64,000 bases of DNA, from positions 66,420,590 through 66,484,589 of the forward strand of contig CM057002.1 in NCBI GenBank assembly GCA_029891345.1, read 5' to 3'. Source of the stretch: Dryococelus australis. Its lineage: Eukaryota; Arthropoda; Insecta; Phasmatodea; Phasmatidae. Below are positions 10,485-22,100 of this stretch, one piece after another; the stretch's first letter is position 1, and each line of letters begins with the position of its first letter. Made by a program: the position numbers and the translations under genes. The notes beneath the pieces are model-generated. The model saw only the letters and a list, made by a program, of their open reading frames with translations. It had not been told where the DNA came from and did no database searches.

Positions 10485-12993
10485 ACACTATAACACATAC
10501 TATTGAACAGTTCAGTATACATTGCAGTTTCGATGTGCACCGATTTCCTAGGAAACTGGTGAAGCGATGATGCAGTGCAGAACTGAACATTGGGACATAC
10601 AGCATTGAACAGCAGTCAACATGCCGTTTAGTAAAATTGCGGCAGGATATATCTAACTAGATGATTAAATATTTAACTTCCATTCAAAAGTTGCGGAATT
10701 ATATACATTCTAGAATGGTAGGGTTAATGTGCTCCACTCTATATTTATAAGTTTGATAATAGTACATATATTGACTGTCTCCTCAAAACCTAAACAGGTC
10801 AGTAAAAGTCATTTAGACTTGGCATTTTCAAAAGTATGTAAAGTTGTTGCTACCGAAGAAGCACAGTCTCATTTCAACGATGACAACTCTCCTGGTTTCA
10901 TAACATAACATAACATTTTCTCTGCTGTCACTTTGTTTCTCTGTCACTTTTGAAACTTTCATTTAGAGATGAGTGATAACATTTATTTAAGGTTATTAAA
11001 TCGTTTTTCAGAACTAATAAATAATTTACACGAAGCGTCACCAGAAATAATATACATGTTTTTTCTGTTTTTTTCTAAACGAAGCAAAAAATATTTTATC
11101 AACTAATTATTTACACTTTTTCAGTGGCAATTACAATATTTCCGAACATTTGGCATTCTTGTCCTTTGAGATTTGAGAACCAAGTTATCACTTTATTTCA
11201 GTTAATCATCACATGATGTTGGTCTCAGGCAGTGGCACACCAGGTTGTTGGAAAAAAATGTCATCATATTTGCTTCCTGTAGCTTACCATTGTACTGAGA
11301 TACCTGTAATACTGGCCCAGTATTGTGGAGCTTTTGCAGGCATATGCCTCCTTTCAGATTATTAAAATTTCTGTTGTGTTCTATTGTCAGTGCTGATTGC
11401 AGTGAATCATTAGTCATGTTGTGCAGCTGTGTGAAATCAAAAGCATTTTCTACAATAACGATTTGTACGACATATCTGTTGCTGAGTAACTATAACACAT
11501 TGAGGCGTAGAAACAATTATAATGGTGGTCCGATTTTATCCCAGTAAACTATCAGTACGTAACTCAAAAGCTTTCAGTGGTTTGTACTACATATTTCAAG
11601 ATTATAATCCCAACAAAGATTCCATGTGAATGTTCCCCATGTGAACGTTTCGCCAGAAGGACATTTTGGAGGAGACATCGACTAAAAATGGAGCAATACT
11701 GATTTCTGTCTTCTGCAAATGCAGACATTATTGGTTCACAAACTTCAACCAGAACTATCAATATAATATCCATCCACTGTCATATATATTTGTTTATGAT
11801 TGATTTCCCAAAGACACATATATTACACATAATATTTGGCCTTATTTCTTTATACTATAGTTACATTGTTATAATTATTTGGTCAGAATAAAAGCATCGT
11901 TCTGAAGAATGCATTCATTAAAAAAGTAGGAGCCTAAGTCATTGGTCTTAACAGATTTGGAAGCCAAATGCCACTATTTTGGGACTAGTAACTGGTTATA
12001 TGCCCATCTTGCATACATTCTATACACCATATACTCGTCAAGGATTTTCAAGTATGAAGATATGCTCTCTCTATCACATATTCAGTCCATAGATTCCACT
12101 ATAGATTTTTCAGAATGACGACATGATTCCTGTACCAAATTAGCTACGGGGGTTTACCAAAACTATTAATATTCTGTCTAACTGATATGCCCTTTATGGA
12201 TGTTCCAAAACAGTAGCATGCTTTGTCCACCCCATATTTCTTGCATGTGTTTTCTAAGTATAAATCATGTGCTCTATGCCTATTTCTTCTATGAGTTTTC
12301 CAGAACAGTAGCATGCTCTCTCTGGAAATATTTCTGGTACATGTTTACAAGAACAAAGACATGTGCTATTTGCTGGTTTGCTCTATGGGTTTCCTGGAAC
12401 AGTAGTGTGTGCACTCTCTAGCCATATTTCTTGTATGTGTTTTCAAGAATGAAGACATATGCTTTTTGCCTGTCTCCTTAGTGGATTTTCCAGAATAGCA
12501 GCATGTTATCTTTGCCCAAATTCTTTGTATATGTTTTCAAGTACGAAAGCATTTGCTCTCTGCCTATTTTTCCTTGCAGTTCTCCAGTATAAGTTTTCCA
12601 GAACGATGTCCTGAAAGAGCTGTGTGGGTGTTGCAGGTAACTGCTGCTGGCCACAGAGCTCTGTTGTCTGCTTGCTGGTACCTGGGCCGCCTCGAGTCCG
12701 GCGGCGATTGGAGGAAGTTCTACGAGTGTGAGCCGACGCAGTTCTATGGCACAGACGAGCAGAAGCAGCGGGTGATGGGTGGGGAAGCGTGCATGTGGGG
12801 CGAGGTGGTGGATGAAAGCAATGTGGTTGCACGCGTGTGGCCGAGGGCCTCCGCCACTGCAGAGAAGCTGTGGTCCTCAGCAGGCGCAGACACTGAGGAT
12901 GGAGCCTCCCGCAGACTGGAGGAGCACTACTGCCGCATGAGGAGACGTGGCGTAGGAGCACAGCCTCCCAATGGACCTGGTTACTGCAGATAA
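1212..12993 (+). CDS. Beta-hexosaminidase (GH20), copy 1, 5'-partial, six exons
   Basis: Exons seen: 1212-1324, 2850-3055, 4673-4788, 6894-7104, 9908-10119 and 12637-12993 (TAA stop). The protein is the catalytic part of a GH20 beta-N-acetylhexosaminidase of the lysosomal HEXA/HEXB type: it has [26 protein letters not shown] with the catalytic Asp-Glu pair, GGEACMWGE and the C-terminal [15 protein letters not shown]. By family knowledge it removes terminal GlcNAc or GalNAc from glycoconjugates. The first exon starts in phase 1, so at least two upstream exons (signal peptide and GH20 N-terminal domain, as in copy 2) lie left of the window; none is visible at 1-1211. Exon order and phases match copy 2 at 16-33 kb, except that the exon ending at 10119 leaves phase 1 while the obvious next acceptor before 12637 needs phase 0 (see findings). 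Every exon is open, so the gene looks alive or only recently damaged. Confidence 0.9.
2080..2500. mobile_element. MITE family 1, copy A (~420 bp)
   Basis: The ends are inverted repeats: CTGTTCACGGTAAAATGAGC on the left and, read backwards from the right, GTTCAAGATAAAGTGAGCAC. The reverse complement of this copy aligns over most of its length with 24325-24715 and 30897-31302. There is no coding capacity. It lies in an intron of hexosaminidase copy 1. Confidence 0.75.
2590..2805 (+). repeat. SINE-like fragment upstream of the 2850 exon
   Basis: The stretch 2730-2800 (CTGCTTCTCCGAGCAACTTT, then a GATGAACTCGTTGTTGAAGA-type tail) resembles the 3' part of the tRNA-headed SINE at 20985-21300. It ends about 45 bases before the hexosaminidase exon at 2850. 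Confidence 0.45.
2850..3055 (+). CDS. Hexosaminidase copy 1, exon with [11 protein letters not shown] and FHWHIVD
   Basis: It is 206 nt, phase 0 in and phase 2 out, the same as copy 2 exon 4. It carries the substrate-binding Arg of [11 protein letters not shown] and the [12 protein letters not shown] strand. The second half is nearly identical in DNA to copy 2 (about four differences in the last 107 bases), while the first half is much more diverged. Confidence 0.93.
3056..4672. other. Intron of hexosaminidase copy 1, no gene
   Basis: This is AT-rich intron. It contains a T run near 3489-3507. I see no coding or RNA gene in it. Confidence 0.6.
4673..4788 (+). CDS. Hexosaminidase copy 1, exon with [14 protein letters not shown]
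   Basis: The acceptor is TTATGTTTAAG, with a weak pyrimidine tract, and the donor is [21 protein letters not shown] is the conserved GH20 strand with the EFDTPGH loop split by the intron. The exon is one codon longer than in copy 2 (116 against 113 nt). Confidence 0.9.
6180..6425. repeat. SINE-related segment in copy 1 intron
   Basis: The block GAGCAGCGGAGGGATGAAGG followed by GAGAGTCCCAAGAAAACCC resembles the GAGCAGCG...GAGATCCC.GAGAAAAC block of the SINEs at 26435 and 39190. The rest of the intron 4789-6893 is AT-rich and shows no gene. Confidence 0.4.
6894..7104 (+). CDS. Hexosaminidase copy 1, catalytic exon HLGGDE
   Basis: The exon runs from CCAG|GACACACG to the donor GTAAAC. It encodes the [17 protein letters not shown] loop and [12 protein letters not shown], with the catalytic Asp (which orients the substrate N-acetyl group) and Glu (general acid/base). 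The trailing Trp codon is split over the intron, as in copy 2. Confidence 0.93.
7500..8125. other. Unassigned repeat-like segment with a G run
   Basis: This segment has a G run at about 7988-8010 and is richer in GC than the intron around it. It may be a retroelement fragment, but I found no partner I am sure of. It lies in the intron 7105-9907 of hexosaminidase copy 1. Confidence 0.3.
8230..8570 (-). pseudogene. mariner transposase fragment
   Basis: On the - strand a decayed frame reads [16 protein letters not shown] and then, after a stop, [11 protein letters not shown]. These are the second-catalytic-Asp motif (D-N-A-R-P-H) and the third (S-P-D-L-A-P-C-D-like) of mariner D,D34D transposases, at the expected spacing. 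There are stops and no intact ends. It sits in a hexosaminidase intron. Confidence 0.7.
9908..10119 (+). CDS. Hexosaminidase copy 1, exon with [11 protein letters not shown]
   Basis: The acceptor is GTTTCAG. It encodes the [13 protein letters not shown] helix and VVWQEVFDN strand. The only good donor is CTCA|GTAAGG at 10120, which leaves phase 1. Copy 2 ends this exon in phase 0, so the right border here is uncertain by a few bases. Confidence 0.8.
10408..10482. repeat. (TA)n microsatellite
   Basis: About 37 TA units lie in the last intron of hexosaminidase copy 1. Tyr-Ile open frames on both strands are a by-product. Confidence 0.95.
10550..12185. other. Intron of hexosaminidase copy 1, no gene
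   Basis: This is AT-rich intron sequence. I see no coding, RNA or clear mobile element signature before the tandem repeat that starts near 12190. Confidence 0.5.
12190..12620 (+). repeat. ~95-bp tandem repeat ending at the last exon of copy 1
   Basis: Four to five diverged units begin near 12202, 12297, 12390, 12485 and 12594. Each has a TTTTCCAGAACAGTAGCATG-like start, a TATTTCTTGTATGTG middle and an ATGTGTTTTCAAG block. The last unit supplies TTTTCCAG at 12594-12601, a good splice acceptor in the phase the preceding exon needs. Confidence 0.8.
12637..12993 (+). CDS. Hexosaminidase copy 1, last exon
   Basis: It starts at GTTGCAG|GTAACTGCT by comparison with copy 2 and ends at TAA 12991-12993. 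It encodes [44 protein letters not shown] and the PPNGPGYC tail. An alternative in-phase acceptor, TTTTCCAG ending at 12601, would add 12 codons and solve the phase clash with the previous exon. Confidence 0.85.
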   Translation, partial: VTAAGHRALLSACWYLGRLESGGDWRKFYECEPTQFYGTDEQKQRVMGGEACMWGEVVDESNVVARVWPRASATAEKLWSSAGADTEDGASRRLEEHYCRMRRRGVGAQPPNGPGYCR

Positions 12994-13082
12994 TGTGATC
13001 GGTCTCATCGACTGCATCTTTTAAATTTACTTACAGTTCTTTTGTGTGTTATTTGGCCAGTGCCTTTACGAATAATGGAATT

Positions 13083-13088
13083 AATAAA
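13083..13088 (+). promoter_or_regulatory. Poly(A) signal AATAAA of hexosaminidase copy 1
   Basis: A canonical AATAAA lies about 90 bases after the stop codon, and no other gene lies between. It fits the end of the copy 1 transcript. Confidence 0.6.
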
Positions 13089-13280
13089 GTAACATTCAAC
13101 ATTGACTATTGAGTATTTGTTATTACAAATCTTTGTCTCCTAATGGACCTTCCAATCTCTCGCATGTGACCTGCTCACTAGACACATCTTTATTATGAAA
13201 TTGTATCATTTATTTTAGGAATATTATTACTATATGTATCGTTTAGCCAGAAATGAGGAGCATATGTAGCATATCAAAGT

Positions 13281-13525
13281 TTGCCACTTCCAGGCCCCAC
13301 CAAGCTGCCACTTCCGGCCGATAAACAACTTCTGGTTACAATAAAGAGCAATGCACTATTGCAATTGATAACAATATCCTGTTACATGCAACACACACAC
13401 ACAAGTGCATACATATTGGCCAACAGAAACTTGTATTTCACCAACTTAACAAACACAATTACTCCTTTTGCGTGTGTTAAAGGTTTATCGCCCGGAAGTG
13501 GCAGATTGGTGGGGCCCGGAAGTAT
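13281..13525. mobile_element. MITE with ~45-bp inverted repeats, between the two hexosaminidase genes
   Basis: Left TTGCCACTTCCAGGCCCCAC and right GTGGGGCCCGGAAGT-type ends are inverted copies over about 45 bases, including GCCACTTCCGGCCGATAAAC against its reverse complement. The element is about 245 bp, non-coding and very GC-rich at its ends. Confidence 0.75.
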
Positions 13526-13529
13526 ATCC

Positions 13530-14570
13530 GGTGATAGTGACCCAGTGTGCAGCGGCAACATTTTAGATACGTGTCGTTGGCGTGGAGTTTCCATTCGCAT
13601 GTTAAAAGCCGAGCGAGTAGGTTGAAGTAGTAAGTTCGGGCTGATCCTGGACTTTGTATTCTTACATTGTTTTGAGGTATGTATCTTTGTTGTATCAATA
13701 TTTCAATTACTTTTTTGCTTTAGCAGTTATGAAACAGTATCTTATACAGAATATTCGGGCATGATGTTGAGGTTATTCAATGTTAAAGCACATTCGTCCC
13801 CTAATTAATTTATGACCAAAAATATTTCCGAAGCTTTGGTGTTTGAGAGCTATGTAAATTCTATGAAAATAAGATAGCCATGACCACAAAGCTATCCACT
13901 TTAAATAATATGTAAAAGTTCACAAGTGTATAAGATACTGTGTCAACTGCTGCGAAATTTATAGTTTTACAGATGAATAGATATGAGAAATTTAGACACA
14001 ACCAGTTGATAACTTTTACAAAGGATGATTTCAACAAAAATCAGTGGAAATCAAGAAAGTACACTAAACATCAATATGTAAACACATTGTTTTCAACATT
14101 GACCTTTACATACGTTTTAGAGATGTGTGCAATTCAGTTGTTAAATCTGAGCTGCAAAAAAGGGCCAAAGTTAGTTTCCCAAACTAAAGACACAAATATT
14201 TACGGGTGGATTGTTTAGTAAGTGTAATGTGGGCGTTCAGAAGTCCATTTGTCCTGGCGGATTTAATCATTGTTTCTAAATTAGTTTTCCATGATGTGGA
14301 CTTTACTCTAATGGTCAATGTCATTACAAAAATAATATTTAGTTTCTCTAGTATGACACAAGGAATTGTGAAGATAGTGCTCGAGAAAAGACGAATATCC
14401 ATTGATATCTGGCATTTTCCGACTTCAAGAGATTCAAGCAGGATTTTAATAGCATATTCAACTTTTTGAATTGACTAGGATAATAACATTTGAAGGTTTT
14501 TTATTTTGTTGGGCCAAGTTGTTTCACAAAACGAACCTGTTCAAATTTGCAACATTAGCATGTCAAACTA
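13530..14570. other. Intergenic spacer, nothing recognised
   Basis: This is AT-rich sequence between the two hexosaminidase genes. Open frames of 72-92 codons here show no recognisable domain and no codon-like bias. Confidence 0.5.
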
Positions 14571-15678
14571 CACTGCTGAGCAAAAAAAAATCAGAACACC
14601 TTTTGGGAAGTTTTCAATTCACTCAATATTTAGTACAGCAAGTGTGTATGGAGTACATGAAATTATTACATTTTCAGATCAATAGCACAACCTATCTCAA
14701 GATACCGTGTAGGGCGCCAAACTGTAACACCAGTGTAGCATTCACAAGTGGCAATGCAAGCATTGATTCTGACATGCAGTCTATCGTACAGGTGACGAAT
14801 ACTCTCTTGTGATACATTATTCCACGCCTACTCGACCTGTTCAGGCAAATCCGCCATAGTTGTAGGTGGACGAGTCGCACGGGTAAGTTTTTGTTCCATC
14901 ATTATCCACACGTCCTCGATTGGGGACAAGTTCGGCAGTCGAGCTTGCCAGGGAAGTTACTGCATGTCTTGCAGAGCACACTGTGTTGCATGGGCAGTGT
15001 GTGGGCGCCAATTATCCTGTTGGGACAGTACAGCAGCTTCCTGTTGCTAGAACGGCAGAAGGACGGGCCGAGAAACATTCTGCACATACCACATGCTAGT
15101 CATCGTTCCCTGCACAAAAACCATAGGCAAACCTGAGTTATAGCTGACAGACCGCGGGGCTTGGGGTTGGACGAGTGTGCCTTATAGGAATGCACTCTAC
15201 GATAAGGCGATCACCAGATATACATCGTACACACAAACGACTGTCACTTGCGTGCAGGCAGAATCTGCTTTCATCGCTGAACAACACGTCGCGTCATTCC
15301 ATCCTCCAGGTGAGCCTCCGACTGCACCTGTCAAGCTGTGCATGTTGATGCTGTGGCATGAGTGGAAGACAGGTTAACGCGAGCGTGCCTGTAGACTAAC
15401 TGACAGTAACTGGGTTCCAAAGGTGCATGTTGACACTTCCCGGGCCAAATTTGTTCTGATATTTGCTGAGGTGGCTGTGCGGTCTAGTACCTCTGCCTTT
15501 ACAACTTGTCGATCGTGGTGGACGTCTGTGCTGCAGGGAAGCCCAGAACCAGAAGTCTAGCGAACGACGTTGAAACCGTTATACCAGTACAGCTACTGTC
15601 CCCCAGATTATATATGTTGGCCTCCGATCATAATAGACATCGTCCTTCCAGGTGTTCTGATTTTATTTCATGGTAGTG
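14571..15678 (-). mobile_element. Dead Tc1-like DNA transposon
   Basis: The ends are inverted: CACTGCTGAGCAAAA...ATCAGAACACC on the left and GGTGTTCTGATTTTATTTCA...GTAGTG on the right. Inside, on the - strand, decayed frames read SPIEDVWIMMEQKLTRAT, then PPTTMADLPEQVE (stop) AWNN, then SIRHLYDRLHVRI. This is the C-terminal part of a Tc1-family transposase. Frameshifts and stops make it inactive. Confidence 0.8.
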
Positions 15679-15955
15679 CTTGCAACCATCTAGCTTAAAG
15701 TTGCGCAATGCAAGATACTACAAAATGCGTGACTGTCCTGTAATTTAGTGTTTTGTGTGCCACAATAGCTACTGAATGCAGTAATTTTCGCAGACTCTAC
15801 TCAAGTATTTATTTAACAGTGTTGGTGGTATTGATTGTTTTCGTTTAACATTTGAATGATAATTTTCAAAGCACATAGTACACCTTATCTTGAGTGAAGC
15901 GAGGAATCACTGGCAGAAGTGTTACGTGTGTATACAGCAGATAAGGTAACCTACC

Positions 15956-15960
15956 TCAGT
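15956..15960 (+). promoter_or_regulatory. Possible arthropod initiator TCAGT for hexosaminidase copy 2
   Basis: TCAGT lies 32 bases before the ATG at 15992, in a short non-coding leader. TCAGT is the usual arthropod initiator core, but five bases occur often by chance and no TATA box is evident, so this is weak. Confidence 0.25.
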
Positions 15961-15991
15961 GACTTAAGGCGCCTTAGTGATATCAGGCATC

Positions 15992-16180
15992 ATGGTATGC
16001 GGACTGAGATTGTGTGAACTGCTGTGGTTGGTGCTGACCACGAGTGTCTATGTGGTCAGCTCAGATGATGACTTCGGGCCCCTCATCAAGGCCACGCAGG
16101 GAGATGTGTGGCCCAAACCTCAGCAACAAGTATACTACGAAGGCTTCATGGCTATCCGACCATCACACTTTGCCTTCAAT
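15992..16180 (+). CDS. Hexosaminidase copy 2, exon 1 (start and signal peptide)
   Basis: It starts at ATG 15992 and ends AAT|GTAAGT in phase 0. It encodes the hydrophobic signal peptide and the start of the mature protein, with [19 protein letters not shown], a pattern usual at the N-terminus of insect hexosaminidases. Confidence 0.92.
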
Positions 16181-19100
16181 GTAAGTTTCTCGTATACACA
16201 TTACATTTTAAAACATAATAAATTGTGCGTGTATCTCCGTGTATATAATAAACTTGAAGTGTTCAGCACTTGCTTGTTAAAACTCAACATTAGTTTTACA
16301 CATTTCACAGTAACGTGTAATATAATCTGTAGAAAACACTTTCCTAATAATTGTTTGGATAAATACAATTAGTACAATTATTTACGTAGTATGCTTTTCA
16401 AACATATTTGTGCAATCATAATTTTACTCGTTAAGCAAATTTGAAAATTCTTTGTTTGTAATATTGCCAATAGGGTAGTGAAATATAGTTATTCTATAGA
16501 AAAATGTTTATGACATTATCTATTGTTCACCTATATCTACAATTACATAACTAATATACGTCGCTTATGATTTTCATGTGTCAGTCACTAATGCTTCATA
16601 ATATATTTTAAGGTCATTTCCTGACCTTTTAAAAAATACTTGATTAACAATTTGACAGTAAATAATATACATCTTACGAGTACTACAGAAGGTATTGTTA
16701 TTTGCAAAATTGCGATATCTTTGAAAATACGTTTGGAGGCTAGAGTCGAACAAAGTGTTAGGCTTAACCCGATGTCTCTTAAAGTGAATATATGCTCAAC
16801 GCATTTGCGATTAGGTATCAAATTATAGTACTTTACTTATCTGATACGATTTGATAAGCGAAGTAATTATGTAAGTGTAAGTGGCCTGAACATTTGAAAA
16901 ATGGGAAGATTATGTAGAGTGTTATTAAAATAGAATCGAAATAACGCGTAGACTGTTGTGTAGTTAGAGGATGACAGACTTTGTTAGTTCTCTCCAATAA
17001 CGTCTGCACAAAGAACAATGCAGTTTTCGCAGTCCGTGAATAATCATCTTTCTGTGCGTTCATTCTGAACCTGATCTCCAGATACCCTCGTGGTCCTACA
17101 AATTCCGTCCTGCAAGTGTGTCGTTCCGAATGAAGACGGAATTATAGTGTTGGAATTGGATAAACGTTAACTATTGATGGTAGTTTACATTTCCTTTCGC
17201 TTGCAAAGGAAATATTGTGTACGAAGACAACGTTACAACTGTTTCAAAGCCAAAACCTTTTGACACAAAATACAAAAATTAAGTAACCTACTCCACACAT
17301 TATGTCATGTGACGTTTTATAAGTGTACTAAATGTTAGTCAGTTTACTAGTTTATGTTCACGGTAATGTGGGAATAAAGATGCAGCACAACGAAAATACA
17401 ATTTCTAAAAACTTTTTTTTTTTTTTTTTTTTTTTTACAGAGTTGACTCAATGTCGAGTAATGCTTGTTTTGATAGCTACGAATACCTTTAGCCTATCAT
17501 ATCTGTAACCTTTGCCTTTTTTCTACTTTACGTGTTGTGTTCTGTAGTTTTAGAAATATTAATTGTACATAACTTTTTACTTACATAAATCGAACAACTA
17601 AAGTGAACTCCTACTGGCTGTTACTAACATATAAACTAATGTATCATAATTTCGTCTCGATATGAAATAGCGTACTGTACGAGAAATGGGCCATACTCTT
17701 GCCCATTATTGGCTTATGTGGACTCTAATAAAATTCCAGCCTCTTTTTTTATATTGTTGGGTGAGCCGGATGAAATCACGTATATGTCAGCTCTGTGATA
17801 CAAAACTGACAACTCGTTGATTGTGAACCACTAACGTGGCAGCATGCATGCTAATCTTCTTTGAAAATTTTACTGTAAGTTATTATGTAATTCCACAGAA
17901 ACAAGAATGGAAGAAAATACCGCCAGATGTGTACCAAAATTCAGCTGACAGACCACGTCGTAATTTTTCAATTAATGGGCGTAGATATTCTTACCAATTA
18001 TTTGTTTTCTGGGCTTACCGAAAAGGACTAAAGCAAAAATTTGGCTACTGCATACAAATGATTTTTAAATTTTATGAGTGAAATCCGCCTTAGTAGAACA
18101 CAGACACATGTGTATACACTTAACACTGATTTTATATAAACTACCTTTTTTGTTGATCCCTCTAGGATTTTTATTGGTGTAACCATAGCTTACTTTTCAG
18201 AACAAATATTTGGAAATAGGGCATATATTAAGAGATATGTGTAGGCTCACAATATTTTTCCCATTTTGTTTTTGTTGCATCTGTTACCGCAATAAAAGTG
18301 ACTAATAATTTATATTTTTTCAATGTCTCTAGAGAAAACACTGACTGGAATTAGTCCATTATGGTTTCAGAAGTTCTTTATAGTATTTATGCATGTAATA
18401 ATAAGGTTTAAATTTTAATATTAAACTGCAACAGTAAGTTATAAATATATATGAATAAACACCAGCGATACAACCAAATTTATGTGTGTCGTTTTATCGT
18501 GGTCAGTGTTCAACACATTGGAATGACATGGTTTCGACGACAAACAACAAACTGTAATTATATATTTTTCTGTTGAATTTCATTGTGGTTTCCAGTGGCT
18601 TATGTGTGACAGGTAACGAAGGAGACGTGCAGCCTTCTGGAAGAGGCCCTCGGCAGATACACGGAGGTGATTTTCAACCACTGGAGATCTTCCCGTCCTC
18701 TATTTGACTATGAAGTCGAGGGAAAGATGTCTCCTGAAACGAATGATCAACCTTACGTAGGAACACTCCGCTCCTTGGAAGTGAAGCTGGGGTCTGCTTG
18801 CGAACAGTTGCCCTTCCTTGAGATGGATGAGCATTGTGCGTCACTGGGGTTTGCCCAAGGAATACAGATTTTAGTATCTGTTCCTTTGATTTTTAACATT
18901 TTTACACTCCAAGTTAGGAACTAAGTGCAGGCCGACATATTACAGTAAAACAAAAAGAAAATACATAGGGTTGTGTATTTAATTCTTTTATCAGTGTTTT
19001 CTATAAAATATGTACATCTTTCTTATGAATTTCTTCTTTAAATATAATAAGATGAACTCGTCATAAACTATATACAAAGATCCAATGTCAACAAATAACA

Positions 19101-22100
19101 TACTCATGCAGTTACATCAGAGAGAGTTTTTCTTCGGAATATGCAGCTGTTGGAAATACATTTGTGAGCTAATCGTCAATGGCACTACCAAAAACCTTTT
19201 AGGTTACAAAATACGAAAATAGCTTAAAGTTATTTTCACTTGTTAGTTCGTAATCGTTACTGAAGTTTATGTTTCATGCAAATAGTCAAGACACTCTGAG
19301 TCATAATATGTATTTCAACTATAAATATTGTTAGAATAATGTATACAATTGGATATTTAGGTACTTGACATGTGAATATTCCAGATGAGCTGAAGATAAA
19401 CAGCCCAGAAGTGGAGGAAACAGCTGTCCTAAGCAGTCATTCTGTGTGGGGAATTCTGAGAGGACTTGAGACATTTTCACAGCTTCTCTATCCGGACGAA
19501 AATCATAGTTCAGTAAGTAACTTAAAAGTGAAAACAAGCTAGTTTTAACACGTGGAAACAACCTTTACTGAAATTGAACCAACGGGACAGCGCACCGTAT
19601 TATTGCGCAATCAGTGTAATAATAATTTTGAATTATAACCATCTATTTGTAGGCATTACCAACACATATGATCTCCCTATTTTTGTTAATATCAATTATA
19701 AATTAAATTATATATTTTATAGATAAAATATAAGTTAAATGTTTAATTTAACCAAAATATAAGTCACTGTTACATGGACGCCTGAGGGGCGTAACTGAGT
19801 TTGTGAGAAATGGAGGTCTAAGTAAAAATAAAATAACTAAAATTGATTCCTAATTTATTCACAGTTATTATTTGCAGCATTAAACTATCTACCTCCATCC
19901 TTACTATTTTTATTTCTCAGTGAGCGCAACATTACATTTATATATCAACTCTAATTAACGCCCTTATCAATGTCGCTGTTTTGTTACAGTCAATTAACTG
20001 ATACTTATAATTAACACACGCTCAGTCTGTCTGTTGCCATCATTTGTAATGTATTTCACTCACGCATCTAGTTCAATGGTCCAGCCTGCCAGCCGCACTC
20101 TTCACTGCTTGATACTCGCAGTTGCAGACTTCCCTTCCGCTAGTCACTTCTCTCGCCACTCGTTGTCTGTCGCTGAAACTCAGTCACTCATACATTCAAT
20201 AACAACAACCCAGAGGCCCGTTGCATTATTTATAGTCTCCTGGCCTTGACCTAGAAAGTTTGACGCACCCCGAGTCACACTTAGAGCACCTAGGGCAGCG
20301 AACCCCTAAGAATTCTTCAGATAAGTACAGAAACTTAATACAGCCAAGGTCAGCAGAGCGCGCATCGGCATCGATCATCGTGTCGGCTACCTTTTTGTAA
20401 ACGATGTATGGTTCCTGAGGATCGCTCGCTTGTCATTGAAACCATTCCATTAACTTTCCGCCGCTATCATATAACTGCTCTGTACTTCACTTCCACTCGC
20501 TCGCGCGGGACAAAACAGCGAGCGCGTAACAGAACCTTCATGTAAAACAAGTATAACAGCCCGAGATACATGCAGACACATTAAGTAACAACTATACACT
20601 TCGCACATGGGGTGATTGTTCAGAGGCTAGATTTAAAAATTGTGGAGAAACCGCAAACAGACCAGATACAAGCAAGTGTGAACTTTATGATCATATATGC
20701 TCGTCCTATCTTCCCCTGAGGTTCATTCAGAACGGAAGGAAACGTATATGTTACGGTGTTCCAGCTGAGAGTAAATAGCACCGCCATAAAGGACTTCCCC
20801 AGGTTCCTACACCGAGGTCTGATGCTGGACACCTCACGTCACTACCTACCAGTGCCAGTCATCAGGAAGATGCTGGATGGTATGGAGATGAACAAGATGA
20901 ACGTCTTCCACTGGCACATTGTGGACAGCCAGAGCTTCCCTTACCAGAGCAGAGTGTTCCCTGACCTCAGGTACAGCTAAACTTACACAATGGGACGTGG
21001 TACAGTGCTGATACACTGGACTCGCACTCGGGAGGATCCGGGTTCGATTACCCGTGAAGTTATCCTGATTCCAGTGTTCAGGGTTTCTCAAAATCGCTCC
21101 AGGGGAATCCTCGCATGGTTCCTCACCACATCCCATACATGGACTGCTCCTTCCCCTCTTCTCCTGCTTCTCTGAGCGGCTTCCCAGTATCTGATGTGGT
21201 CTGCTCCTTCTCCTCTTCTCCTGCTTCTCTGAGAGACTTCCCAGTCTCTGATGACCTGACCTTCGACGAGACGTTGAACTGTACCTACAGCTAACATTCG
21301 CTCCCATAGTCCATTCGCTGTTTGTTAACACTTTTTTAGGCAAACATTTTAAATATCACCCAATTCATAACGTGTTTGGTTGTGTCCTAAATATGTCGTG
21401 AATCACCAGCGTTTTATACTTGTTAAAATAAACTTTTGTTTACATTTTATCTATAAATATTAATATTTAATTGGTAATTAGTATGAACAAAAATCGCCAG
21501 GATATAGGTATGTTGGTGATACGTGGTAATAAATAGTCTTTATATAAAATATTATTACACTGAATGCTCACGAATGTGGTGCACTGTCCCTTTGGTGTAG
21601 TTTTCTAGACTCGTTCTAGCTCTGTTTGAGTTAGGCAGAGAAATATCCTGGATTTGAAACTTAAGAAGGACTTCAGAACAGTTGAAGGTAACCGTGACTG
21701 GACTATAGTCGATGCCCACAAGGTAGAAGTAGTGTGGCGCACAGATGAATATACTTATGCTTTTATGCCACCTGGCCTGTCAGATAATTATGATGCGAAT
21801 GCAGGTCCTTTGTTGATACTACTCTGACATGGTGATATAATATTAATTATTTTATTTTATTATTTACAGTTAGATTTAAAGGAAACCAGTTTTTACTGCG
21901 TTGATGTGCAAACGTCTTATAATCAATTGCAGCAAGAAAGGAGCCTACAATAGAAGACTTATCTACACGCAGGACGACGTGAGGAACATCACAGAACATG
22001 CTCGTCTGCGAGGAATACGAGTCGTCCCGGAGTTCGACACCCCAGGTACATTCAGCTGTTAAAGTTTTGATTGAGTATACTCTCTGGACGAGATGACAGG

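Noticed and set aside
10376..10570. Open frames of alternating Tyr-Ile
   Set aside because: They are translations of a (TA)n microsatellite. The same holds for frames at 26132-26443.
17836..18081. 81-codon frame in intron 1 of copy 2
   Set aside because: There is no family match, no splice sites at its edges and no sign of constraint. It may be chance.
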